Source: Modestobacter muralis
Lineage (GTDB): Bacteria; Actinomycetota; Actinomycetes; Mycobacteriales; Geodermatophilaceae
Assembly (NCBI RefSeq): GCF_010682105.1
Contig: NZ_JAAGWH010000004.1
Span: 43,818-107,817, forward strand
Reading direction: 5' to 3'
DNA: 64,000 nucleotides
Part shown: in pieces, positions 41,783 to 49,200 of the stretch
How the letters are laid out: each line of letters starts with the position of its first letter
Position numbering within the stretch: the stretch's first letter is position 1
Notes under the pieces: generated by a model
Told to the model about the DNA's origin: nothing
The model's database searches: none
Seen by the model: the letters and a program-made list of their open reading frames with translations, nothing else
Translations under genes and position numbers: made by a program

Positions 41783-42691
41783 TCAGCTCACGTAGCGGCG
41801 GGCGGTCGACTTCCGCTGGGCGTCCTCGAGGGCGGCGAACCGGGCCTCGGCGTGCGGGGGGAGCACCTGCCGTTCGCGGAGCACCCACGGCAGCCCGCGC
41901 ACGGCCCGCACCAGCCCGGTTGCGGTGACCTGGTCGCGCGGGACGGTGCGCAGCAGGTGCACGGTGCGGCGCAGCGCGGGCCGCAGCGGACGGCGCAGCC
42001 ACGTCGTCCAGAGGGTGTTGCGGATGCCGTCGGCGCGGCGCTTGTGCGGGTCGCGGGCGGTGCTGGCCTGGTGGTGGATGGTCAGGTGCTCCAGGTAGCA
42101 CAGCTCCCAGCCGCGGGCGGCGAGGTCACCGGCCATCAGCTCCTCCTCGCCCCCCAGCCACAGCCGGGCGCTGAAGCCGCCGACCTCGTTGAACGCCTCC
42201 CGGCGCAGCACGCTGGCCCCGGCCAGGAAGCTGCCCAGCGCGGGACCGGGCAGCCAGTCCGCGCCGACGACGGGGGAGTCGCGCAGCTCAACGACGATCG
42301 GGTCCTCGACGCCGCCGGGCTCGACCAGGATGCGCGCGGTGATCACCGCCAGCCGGGGGTGGGCGTCGAGGGCATCGGCGGCGGCGCGCAGCGAGCCCGG
42401 GTCCCACCAGGTGTCGTCGTCGCAGAAGGCCACGTAGGGGGTCTGCAGCCGGGCGACGCCGAGGTTGCGGCCGACCGCACCCAGGTTCTCGTCGCTGGCG
42501 ATCAGCTCGACCCACGGGTGGTCGCGCAGCACGGCCGCGGCGGTGCCGTCGGCGGAGCCGTTGTCGACGACCACCACGTGCGGCTGTTCGGGCAGCTCGC
42601 GCAGCCGGGTCAGGGCCAGCAGCAGCTCCTCGCGCCGGTTGTGCGTGATCACCACGACGGCGACCCGCGGATCGGGGGTGTGGTCGGTCAT
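41783..42691 (-). CDS. glycosyltransferase family 2 (last gene of sugar operon)
   Basis: The 302-residue GT-A-fold enzyme has VAVVVITHNRREELLLAL at the start, VVVVDNGSADGT, and a metal/nucleotide-binding AFCDDDTWWDPG. A later WLGGEEELMAGDLAARGW segment holds the likely catalytic acid (GGEEE). It transfers a sugar from a nucleotide-sugar donor; donor and acceptor are unknown. It overlaps the preceding GT2 gene (ATGA) and resembles it in length and motif order, so the two look like a tandem duplication. Confidence 0.92.
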   Translation of the reverse strand: MTDHTPDPRVAVVVITHNRREELLLALTRLRELPEQPHVVVVDNGSADGTAAAVLRDHPWVELIASDENLGAVGRNLGVARLQTPYVAFCDDDTWWDPGSLRAAADALDAHPRLAVITARILVEPGGVEDPIVVELRDSPVVGADWLPGPALGSFLAGASVLRREAFNEVGGFSARLWLGGEEELMAGDLAARGWELCYLEHLTIHHQASTARDPHKRRADGIRNTLWTTWLRRPLRPALRRTVHLLRTVPRDQVTATGLVRAVRGLPWVLRERQVLPPHAEARFAALEDAQRKSTARRYVS

Positions 42692-43539
42692 CCCTGCAGC
42701 TCCCGGACTCCGGTCATGACGGTGGTGGGCAGGACCCGGCGGGCCCGCAGCGCGGCCGGCACCCGGGGGACGGCGCCGGCCAGCCCCCGGACGCCGGGTC
42801 GCCCGGCCCGCGCGGCCCGCAGCAGCTGCCCGGCGAGCGCCGGCAGCGGGTAGCGCATCAGTGCGGTGAGCACCCGGCTGCGCCAGATGCCGGTCTGCCG
42901 GACGGCGTTCGTGTCGCGGCGCGGCGAGGGGTGGTGGTGCACGGTGACCTCGTCGACGTAGGCCAGCCCCCAGCCGGACGCGGCCAGGTCCAGGGCGACC
43001 CGCTCCTCCTCGCCGGGGAAGCGCACCACCTCGTCGAAGCCGCCGACGGCGGTGAACGCCTCGACCCGCACCAGTGCCGCGCAGGCGACGAAGCCCAGCA
43101 GCGAGGGGCCGGGCAGGTCGGGCTCGCGGCGCAGCGGGCTCTGCGCCATCTCCGTGCACACCGGGTCCAGCCGGTCCTCCGGGCCGACGAGGATCCGCGC
43201 GGCCAGCAGCCCGAGCCGCGGGTGGGCGCGCATCACCTCGACCGCGCGGGCCAGGTCGCCGGGCGCCCACCAGGAGTCGTCGTCGGTGAAGGCCACGAAC
43301 GGGGTGCCGGCGTGCGCGACGCCGATGGTGCGGGCGACCGCGCCGACGTTCTCCGGCAGCGGGACGACGGTCACCTCGGGGTGCGCCCGGGCGACGGCGG
43401 CGACGGTGTCGTCGGTGGAGGCGTTGTCGACCAGGACGACGGGCGCCTCGTGCCGGGGCAGGCTGTCGAGCAGGTCGTCGCGGCGGTTGCGACTGGCGAT
43501 CACGCACGTCACCTCGGCGGGCTCCGGCGGGGTGATCAC
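42688..43539 (-). CDS. glycosyltransferase family 2
   Basis: The 283-residue protein shares its layout with the next GT2: VTCVIASRNRRDDLLDSL, VVLVDNASTDDT, AFTDDDSWWAPG and FPGEEERVALDLAASGWGL. The DDD triad binds the divalent metal and sugar nucleotide; EEE provides the likely base. The GTG at 43539 overlaps the stop of the alpha/alpha-barrel gene upstream (GTGA), and its own stop overlaps the next ATG. It is part of a five-gene operon; the product is unknown. Confidence 0.92.
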   Translation of the reverse strand: MITPPEPAEVTCVIASRNRRDDLLDSLPRHEAPVVLVDNASTDDTVAAVARAHPEVTVVPLPENVGAVARTIGVAHAGTPFVAFTDDDSWWAPGDLARAVEVMRAHPRLGLLAARILVGPEDRLDPVCTEMAQSPLRREPDLPGPSLLGFVACAALVRVEAFTAVGGFDEVVRFPGEEERVALDLAASGWGLAYVDEVTVHHHPSPRRDTNAVRQTGIWRSRVLTALMRYPLPALAGQLLRAARAGRPGVRGLAGAVPRVPAALRARRVLPTTVMTGVRELQG

Positions 43540-44603
43540 CCGGCGATCTTCCCAGGCCGGTCCCGCGCCTCCCGGGCCGGGCGGTCCAGCGCGGCCGGGT
43601 CGGCGAACAGCCCGGCGGCGGGGCCGGTGCCGGCGATCGCGTCGGCGGCCAGGACGACCGCGGCCGCCGTCCAGGTGGTGCGCTCGACCGGCCAGCGGAC
43701 GCCGTCAGTGAGCACCAGGCCGGTCCAGTACGACCCGTCGCCGGCCCGCAGGTGCTGCATCGCGGCCAGCTGCGCGGCCGCGTCGTCCCGGCGGCCGACG
43801 GCGGTCAGCGCGAGCGCCAGCTCGCAGGTCTCCGCGCCGGTCACCCACGGGCGGTCGGCGACGCACCGCACGCCCGCGCCCGGGACGACGAAGGTGTCCC
43901 AGCCGGCGGCGAGCCGGGCGTCGGCCGCCGGCCCGGTCAGCGCGCCGGCCAGCACCGGGTAGTACCAGTCCATCGACCACCGCGACCGGTCGGCGAAGGC
44001 CGCGGGCCGCTCGCGCAGCGCGGTGCCCAGTTCGGTGGCGGCGAGGTCCCAGTCCGGCTGCGGCTCACCGACCAGGCCGGCCAGCGCGATGCCGCACCGC
44101 AACGCCTGGTGCAGGCTGGCGTTGCCGGTCAGCAGCGCGGTGTCGTCGGGGGTCCCGTCGGGGCGCAGTGCCCAGCTGACCGCCCCGCTGACCAGCTGCA
44201 TCGCCGTGACCAGGTCCAGCGCGCGGCGCACGGCGGGCCACAGCCGGTCGACCGCGGCGGCGTCCTGAGTGCACAGCCAGGTGTGCCAGACGCCGACGGC
44301 GAGGTACCCGGCGTGGTTGCTCTCCGCGGCCGGCGCGGTGACGGCGCCGTCCCGGTACTCCGCGGCCCACGAGCCGTCGGGGCGCTGGTGCCGGGCCAGC
44401 CAGCCGTAGGCGGCCAGGGCGCGGTCGTGCTCGCCGCCGACGTCCAGGGCCATCGCCGCCTCGACGGAGTCCCAGGCGTCCAGCTGCCCGCCGCGGTACC
44501 AGGGGAGCGCGCCGTCGCCGGCCTGCTCGGCGGCGATCGCGGCCACCGTCGTCCGCAGCTGGTCGGCGCCGAGGACGCCGGGCACCTCGGGGAGGTCGGT
44601 CAC
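43536..44603 (-). CDS. prenyltransferase-like / squalene-cyclase-fold alpha/alpha-barrel protein
   Basis: The 355-residue protein is rich in repeated helical segments with QW-like motifs, such as HQRPDGSWAAEYRDG, and resembles the 'prenyltransferase' alpha/alpha-toroid family. WYRGGQLDAWDSVEAAMAL and MDWYYPVLAGALTG are typical of the actinobacterial members that sit beside a GT4 and a methyltransferase. The fold also occurs in glycoside hydrolases and cyclases, so the name does not prove prenyl transfer. Overlaps with both neighbours (GTGA) show tight coupling. Confidence 0.8.
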   Translation of the reverse strand: MTDLPEVPGVLGADQLRTTVAAIAAEQAGDGALPWYRGGQLDAWDSVEAAMALDVGGEHDRALAAYGWLARHQRPDGSWAAEYRDGAVTAPAAESNHAGYLAVGVWHTWLCTQDAAAVDRLWPAVRRALDLVTAMQLVSGAVSWALRPDGTPDDTALLTGNASLHQALRCGIALAGLVGEPQPDWDLAATELGTALRERPAAFADRSRWSMDWYYPVLAGALTGPAADARLAAGWDTFVVPGAGVRCVADRPWVTGAETCELALALTAVGRRDDAAAQLAAMQHLRAGDGSYWTGLVLTDGVRWPVERTTWTAAAVVLAADAIAGTGPAAGLFADPAALDRPAREARDRPGKIAG

Positions 44604-45310
44604 GCCGGCTTGTCGGCGTAGACGACGAACGACTTGCCGAGCAGCGGGTCCAGCAGCCGCTCGGCGGTGCGGGTCGGCCACGGACGCTTCATCAGGTCCC
44701 AGACCAGCACGCGGTGGTAGGCCCTCGTCAGCACGTTCTCCCGGTCGACGCCGACGGCGCACTTGAGCCACCAGTAGGGCGCGTGCAGGGCGTGCGCGTG
44801 GTGGGTGTCGGTGGGCCGCAGCCCCGCGGCGGACAGCCGCTCGGAGAGCTGGTCGCCGCGGTAGATCCGGATGTGGCCGCCGGAGTTGGCGTGGTAGCTG
44901 TCCGACAGCGCCCAGCAGACCCGCTCCGGCCCGTACCGGGGGACGGTGACCGCGACCCGGCCGCCGGGCCGCAGCACCCGGGCGATCTCCGCGATCGCCG
45001 TCTGGTCGTCGACGATGTGCTCGAGCACCTCCGAGGCGATCACCCGGTCGACGCTGGCGTCGGGCACCGGCAGCGCCCGCAGGTCACCACGGGCGACCGC
45101 GGCCCGGGCACCCGCGGGCGCCTCCCCGGCGGCGGCTATCGCGCCCAGCCACTGCGCGGTGGTGGCGACCTCGTGCTGCCCCCAGTCGACGGCGAGCACG
45201 TCGGCGCCGCGGCGGTAGGCCTCGAAGGCGTGCCGGCCCTCGCCGCAGCCCAGGTCGAGCACCCGCATCCCGGGCCGGACGCCGAGCAGGTCGTAGTCGA
45301 CGGTGAGCAT
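44600..45310 (-). CDS. class I SAM-dependent methyltransferase in sugar operon
   Basis: The 236-residue protein has motif I RVLDLGCGEGRHAFEAYRRG, strand-2 VLAVDWGQ, and IASEVLEHIVDDQTAIAEIARVLRPGGRVAVTVP (motifs II-III) of the type 11 family. It ends YADKPA. HAPYWWLKCAVGVDREN follows the fold and is seen in the relatives coupled to GT4 and the toroid protein. It probably methylates a sugar intermediate or lipid carrier in the same pathway, which is inference from context. ATG 45310 shares its last base with the GT4 stop codon. Confidence 0.88.
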   Translation of the reverse strand: MLTVDYDLLGVRPGMRVLDLGCGEGRHAFEAYRRGADVLAVDWGQHEVATTAQWLGAIAAAGEAPAGARAAVARGDLRALPVPDASVDRVIASEVLEHIVDDQTAIAEIARVLRPGGRVAVTVPRYGPERVCWALSDSYHANSGGHIRIYRGDQLSERLSAAGLRPTDTHHAHALHAPYWWLKCAVGVDRENVLTRAYHRVLVWDLMKRPWPTRTAERLLDPLLGKSFVVYADKPA

Positions 45311-46554
45311 CAGGCGCGCCGGTCCAGCACGTCGGCGTACCACTCGGCGGTGCGCTCGGCGGTGCGCCGCCAGGTGTAGTGGCTGAGCACCCGGGCCCGC
45401 CCGGCGCGGCCCAGCTGCTCGCCGAACGTCGGGTGGTCGAGCACCAGCTGCAGCGCCTCGGCCAGCCGGCCGACGTCCCCGGCCGGCACCTGGACGCCGG
45501 CGTGCGTGCCGACGACCTCGGGCAGCGCGCCGCCGTCGGTGGTGACCAGCGGCGTGCCGCACGCCATCGCCTCCACCGCGGGCAGTGAGAAGCCCTCGTA
45601 CAGCGACGGGACGGCGGCGACGGTCGCGGTCTGCAGCAGCGCCACCAGCTCCTCGGTCGGGATCGGCCCGGTGAACCGCACCGCGTCGGCGATGCCCAGC
45701 CGGTCGAGCGCGGTCGCGGCCGGCCCGCCGGGGCGGGCGGTGCCGACCACGGTCAGCCGGACGTCGCGCTCGGTGCGCAGCTTGGCGACCGCCTCCAGCA
45801 GGTGCACCAGCCCCTTGAGCGGGACGTCGGCGCTGGTGGTCACCACGACGTGGTCGGCGTCCCGGCGGGCGGTGCCGGGCGGGGGCGTGAACACCGCCGG
45901 GTCGATGCCCACCGGGATCACCCGGACGCCCGCCGCGGGCACGCCCAGGTGCGTCCCGACGTCCCGCCGGGAGCTCTCCGAGACGGTCGTGATGCCGTCC
46001 AGCCTCGGGGCGACCCGGGCCTGCATGGCGGTGAAGCCGTACCAGCGGCGCAGCTGCAGCCGGGTGCGCCGGCTGGTCGCGGCGGCCAGCTCCAGGTCGC
46101 GGTCGATCTGCACCGGGTGGTGCACCGTGGCGACCGTGGGCAGCCCGCGCCGGCGCAGCTGCAGCAGGCCGTAGCCCAGCGACTGGTTGTCGTGCACCAG
46201 GTCGAAGTCGCCCGCGCGGGGGCCCAGCAGCCGGGCGGCGCGGAGGCTGAACGTCAGCGGCTCGGGGAAGCCGGCGGTGCACATCGTGGCCCACTCGGCC
46301 ACGTCGAGGACGCCGGAGAACTCACCGGGCCGCGGTGTGCGGAAGGGGTCGGGCTCCCGGTAGAGGTCCAGGCTCGGCACCCGGGTCAGCGGCACCCCGT
46401 CGACCAGCTCGGGGTAGGGCTGGCCGCTGAACACCTCGACCCGGTGGCCGAGCTGGCGGAGCTCGTGGGACAGCGCCCGGACGTAGACGCCCTGCCCGCC
46501 GCCGTGCGGCTTGGAGCGGTAGGACAGCAGCGCGACCCGGAGCGACCGTCCCAT
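45310..46554 (-). CDS. glycosyltransferase family 4 (first gene of sugar operon)
   Basis: The 414-residue GT-B enzyme starts LRVALLSYRSKPHGGGQGVYV (donor/acceptor loop), has ITTVSESSRRDV and VIPVGIDPAVF, and the EX7E motif in YEGFSLPAVEAMACGTPLV, the nucleotide-sugar binding signature of retaining GT4 enzymes. It heads a five-gene operon running to 41783, all junctions overlapping. TAGAGT lies exactly 6 bases before its ATG, so the transcript is probably leaderless. The glycan made is unknown. Confidence 0.93.
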   Translation of the reverse strand: MGRSLRVALLSYRSKPHGGGQGVYVRALSHELRQLGHRVEVFSGQPYPELVDGVPLTRVPSLDLYREPDPFRTPRPGEFSGVLDVAEWATMCTAGFPEPLTFSLRAARLLGPRAGDFDLVHDNQSLGYGLLQLRRRGLPTVATVHHPVQIDRDLELAAATSRRTRLQLRRWYGFTAMQARVAPRLDGITTVSESSRRDVGTHLGVPAAGVRVIPVGIDPAVFTPPPGTARRDADHVVVTTSADVPLKGLVHLLEAVAKLRTERDVRLTVVGTARPGGPAATALDRLGIADAVRFTGPIPTEELVALLQTATVAAVPSLYEGFSLPAVEAMACGTPLVTTDGGALPEVVGTHAGVQVPAGDVGRLAEALQLVLDHPTFGEQLGRAGRARVLSHYTWRRTAERTAEWYADVLDRRA

Positions 46555-46560
46555 GCCCGG

Positions 46561-46566
46561 ACTCTA
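46561..46566 (-). promoter_or_regulatory. -10-like hexamer TAGAGT heading the sugar operon
   Basis: On the minus strand TAGAGT ends 6 bases before ATG 46554 with no ribosome binding site between. It probably starts the five-gene operon. Confidence 0.45.
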
Positions 46567-46734
46567 ACCAGACGGTCCCGCGGCGCCGGCGTGGTCGGTG
46601 AGGAGGGACACCTGCTCGGCCACCTGGTACGCGGCCGGGACGGCGCGGGCGCATGCCCCGGCGCAGCGCCGGGCAGGACGGGGGACCAGGGCCGGCACCC
46701 GGTGCCTGGGTCCCCCCGGTCCCCTGGAGTCCCG

Positions 46735-47139
46735 ATGACCCGCTCGGTCAGCCACACCCGGCTGCGGTCGGTGGCCCGCGTCGCCCTCGGCGGCGCGCTC
46801 GTGTTCGCCGGCACCAGCCACCTGACCTTCGCCCGCGAGGACTTCCGCGCGCAGGTCCCGCCCTGGGTGCCGCTGGACGTCGACGAGGTGGTGCTGATGT
46901 CGGGGGTGGTGGAGATCGGGCTGGGGGTGGTCCTGGCCGTCCTGCCGCGGGAGCAGCGCCGGATCGGCCTGCTGGCGGCGCTGTTCTTCGTCGCGGTCCT
47001 CCCGGGCAACATCGCCCAGCTCACCGAGCACCGGGACGCCTTCGGGCTGGACACCGACGCGAAGCGTGCCCTGCGCCTGCTCTTCCAGCCGGTCCTGGTG
47101 GCGTGGGCGTGGTGGTCGACGCGGACGCACACCCCGTGA
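46735..47139 (+). CDS. DoxX-family membrane protein
   Basis: The 134-residue protein has four hydrophobic helices with VALGGALVFAGTSHLTFAR at the start and PWVPLDVDEVVLMSGVVEIGLGVVLAVLP, typical of DoxX/DoxX-like proteins (MauE group). It ends in LFQPVLVAWAWWSTRTH. Function in actinobacteria is unclear; related proteins have been linked to thiol stress and membrane redox balance. The ATG follows a CTGGAG ribosome binding site. A short GC hairpin (46657-46673) lies upstream. Confidence 0.85.
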   Translation: MTRSVSHTRLRSVARVALGGALVFAGTSHLTFAREDFRAQVPPWVPLDVDEVVLMSGVVEIGLGVVLAVLPREQRRIGLLAALFFVAVLPGNIAQLTEHRDAFGLDTDAKRALRLLFQPVLVAWAWWSTRTHTP

Positions 47140-47249
47140 CCGGGGTGGTCGGCACCCGGTGCCGTCGTCCACCGCGGTGCCGGTGGCCGGGCGCCGCGGT
47201 GGACCACCTGGCCGGGTGGGGGAGCTCGCCCGGGCCGGCGGTCCGGTCG

Positions 47250-47255
47250 TAGGGT
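47250..47255 (+). promoter_or_regulatory. -10-like hexamer TAGGGT before lipoprotein gene
   Basis: TAGGGT ends 6 bases before GTG 47262, no ribosome binding site; leaderless arrangement. Confidence 0.45.
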
Positions 47256-47261
47256 CCGGCC

Positions 47262-48035
47262 GTGGCCACTGCTCCCCGGCACCGCCGGCGCTCCGTCGGG
47301 CTCCTCACCGCCGGGCTGCTCGGCGTCGCCGCGCTGGCCGGGTGCAGCTCGGAGGTGGCGGGCTCGGCCTCGCCGGCCGCGAGCGTCTCCAGCCCGGCCC
47401 CGGCACCGACCAGCGAGGACGCGGCGGCACCCGAGGACCTCTCGGCCGGGTTGCTCCCCGCCGAGGCGTTCGGCCCGCGGACCCAGGTCACGCCGATCAC
47501 CGGTGAGCAGGTGCTCGCCCAGCAGGGGCAGCTCGGCGGTGGCCTCGGCGAGCTGGCGGGCCTGACCGTCACCCCGGAGGAGTGCGCGCCGGCGGTCGAG
47601 GGGGTCCAGCCCGGGCTCGACGACGTCACCGGGCTGGCCGCGCAGACCGCGCAGACCGGCAGCACCGCCGTCGCCGAGGTGCTCGTGGCGGGCCCGTCGG
47701 TGGCCGGCTCGCTCGACGACCTCGACCAGAGCCTGGCCGACTGCCCGGAGGCCACCATCACCGCGCCGCAGATCGGCACCGCCACGGTCACCTTCGCCCC
47801 GCTGGAGGTGCCCGACCTCGGCGACGGCTCGGCGGCGCTGACCATGTCGCTGTCGCTCACCGGGCCGGACGGGCAGGCGCTGACCGTGCCGGTGCAGCTC
47901 GGCATGGCGCTGGACGGCGACCGGCTGGTCAGCCTGACGGTGACCGACGCGACCGGCGGCGGTGGCCAGGACCCGGCCGCGTTGGCCCAGCTGCTGCAGC
48001 AGGCCTACGACCACCAGCACACCGCGCTGGACTGA
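47262..48035 (+). CDS. secreted lipoprotein, hypothetical
   Basis: The 257-residue protein has a basic N-terminus (RHRRRS), a hydrophobic segment and the lipobox LAGC (Cys about residue 28), so it should be lipid-anchored outside the membrane. A Ser/Pro/Ala-rich linker leads to a domain with two Cys (EECAP and ADCPE), which may form a disulfide, as in the PknH-sensor-like and DUF5642-type mycobacterial domains. No enzymatic motif is visible. GTG 47262 follows TAGGGT by 6 bases. Confidence 0.75.
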   Translation: MATAPRHRRRSVGLLTAGLLGVAALAGCSSEVAGSASPAASVSSPAPAPTSEDAAAPEDLSAGLLPAEAFGPRTQVTPITGEQVLAQQGQLGGGLGELAGLTVTPEECAPAVEGVQPGLDDVTGLAAQTAQTGSTAVAEVLVAGPSVAGSLDDLDQSLADCPEATITAPQIGTATVTFAPLEVPDLGDGSAALTMSLSLTGPDGQALTVPVQLGMALDGDRLVSLTVTDATGGGGQDPAALAQLLQQAYDHQHTALD

Positions 48036-48122
48036 CGCCCGCCGTCGTCCACATCGGGTGGTCGCGTCCACGACCGCCCCGGTCCCGCCCTCCCGCGGCC
48101 CCGCCCGGCCCAGGGTCGTGGC

Positions 48123-49157
48123 ATGACCGACCTGGACCCGCAGCCCACCGTCCGCCTCGCCGACCCCGGGGCGCTGGCCGCCGGGCTGCCGCACCTGCTC
48201 GGCTTCCCGCCCGAGGAGTCGCTGGTGGTGGTCAGCCTGCGCGGGCAGGAGCCGATGACCGTGGGGCTCACCGCCCGGGTGGACCTGCCGCCGCCGGGAC
48301 ACCACGGGTCGCTGGCGGGCGACCTGGCCCGGTCGGTGCGCACCGACGACCCCACCGCCGTCGTGCTGGTGGTGGTCTCCGAGGACGACGACGGCGCCGC
48401 CGGGCTCCCGCACCGCACGCTGGTGCGCGAGGCGGTGCTCGGCTTCCACGCCCACCGGGTGCCGGTGCGCGACGCGCTGCTGGTCCGCCGGGGCCGCTGG
48501 TGGTCCTACGACTGCTCCGGCTCCTGCTGCGCGCCCGGCGCGGGCACCCCGCTGCCCGGCGGCACCAGCGACCTGGCCGTCGCCGCGGTGGTGCACGGCA
48601 CGGTGGTCGAGGCCGACCGAACCGCCCTCGCCGCCCGCATCGCCCCCACCCGCTCGGCGGGGATGGCCTGGGCCTGCGACGAGGTGGGCGACGAGCTGGC
48701 CGCCGCGACCGCGGAGCGGGGCTGGGACGCCGTGGCCGAGGAGGGCTGGGACGCCGTCCTCACCGCCGTGCACGGGGCCGGGACGGCGCGGGCCCCGCGT
48801 CTGTCGGACCGGCAGGTCGCCCGGCTGGCGTGGGGGCTGCGCGACGCCGACCTGCGGGACCGGGCGCTGACCCTGGCCCTGGGGGAGTCCGCGCCGGGTG
48901 CGGAGGCGGTGTGGACCGAGCTCACCCGCCGGGCACCGGCCCCGCTCGACGCCGCGCCGGCGACCCTGCTGGCGGTCAGCGCGTGGCTGCGCGGGGACGG
49001 CGCGCTGGCCAACGTCGCGCTGGACCGGGCGCTGGGCAGCGAGCCGAGCTACACCCTCGCCGGGCTGCTGCGGACCGCGCTGGACGCCTGCCTGCCCCCG
49101 GCGGTGGTGCGCCAGGTGATCCGCGAGGCCGCCGGCCCCTCGGGTGCAGACCGCTGA
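48123..49157 (+). CDS. DUF4192-family protein
   Basis: The 344-residue protein matches DUF4192, an actinobacterial family: LADPGALAAGLPHLLGFPPEESLVVVSLRG near the start, then RDALLVRRGRWWSYDCSGSCCAPGAGTPLP, with a Cys-rich turn. The C-terminal half is helical with LAVSAWLRGDGALANVALDRAL. Function is unknown. CAGGGT precedes the ATG by 6 bases. A 12-bp perfect hairpin overlapping its stop codon separates it from the convergent S9 peptidase gene. Confidence 0.88.
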   Translation: MTDLDPQPTVRLADPGALAAGLPHLLGFPPEESLVVVSLRGQEPMTVGLTARVDLPPPGHHGSLAGDLARSVRTDDPTAVVLVVVSEDDDGAAGLPHRTLVREAVLGFHAHRVPVRDALLVRRGRWWSYDCSGSCCAPGAGTPLPGGTSDLAVAAVVHGTVVEADRTALAARIAPTRSAGMAWACDEVGDELAAATAERGWDAVAEEGWDAVLTAVHGAGTARAPRLSDRQVARLAWGLRDADLRDRALTLALGESAPGAEAVWTELTRRAPAPLDAAPATLLAVSAWLRGDGALANVALDRALGSEPSYTLAGLLRTALDACLPPAVVRQVIREAAGPSGADR

Positions 49158-49193
49158 CGCACCGGCCGGGCCGGAGGGCGCGGCCGGTGCGTC
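49156..49193. terminator. 12-bp perfect hairpin between convergent genes
   Basis: GACGCACCGGCC (49156-49167) pairs exactly with GGCCGGTGCGTC (49182-49193), 14-base loop; the left arm includes the last two bases of the DUF4192 stop codon. Confidence 0.7.
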
Positions 49194-49200
49194 GGGTGGG

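Noticed and set aside
43536..44603. True isoprenyl diphosphate chemistry for the 'prenyltransferase' protein
   Set aside because: Only the toroid fold and a QW-like motif are visible; no DDxxD or zinc-site motif supports prenyl transfer, so no function is assigned.
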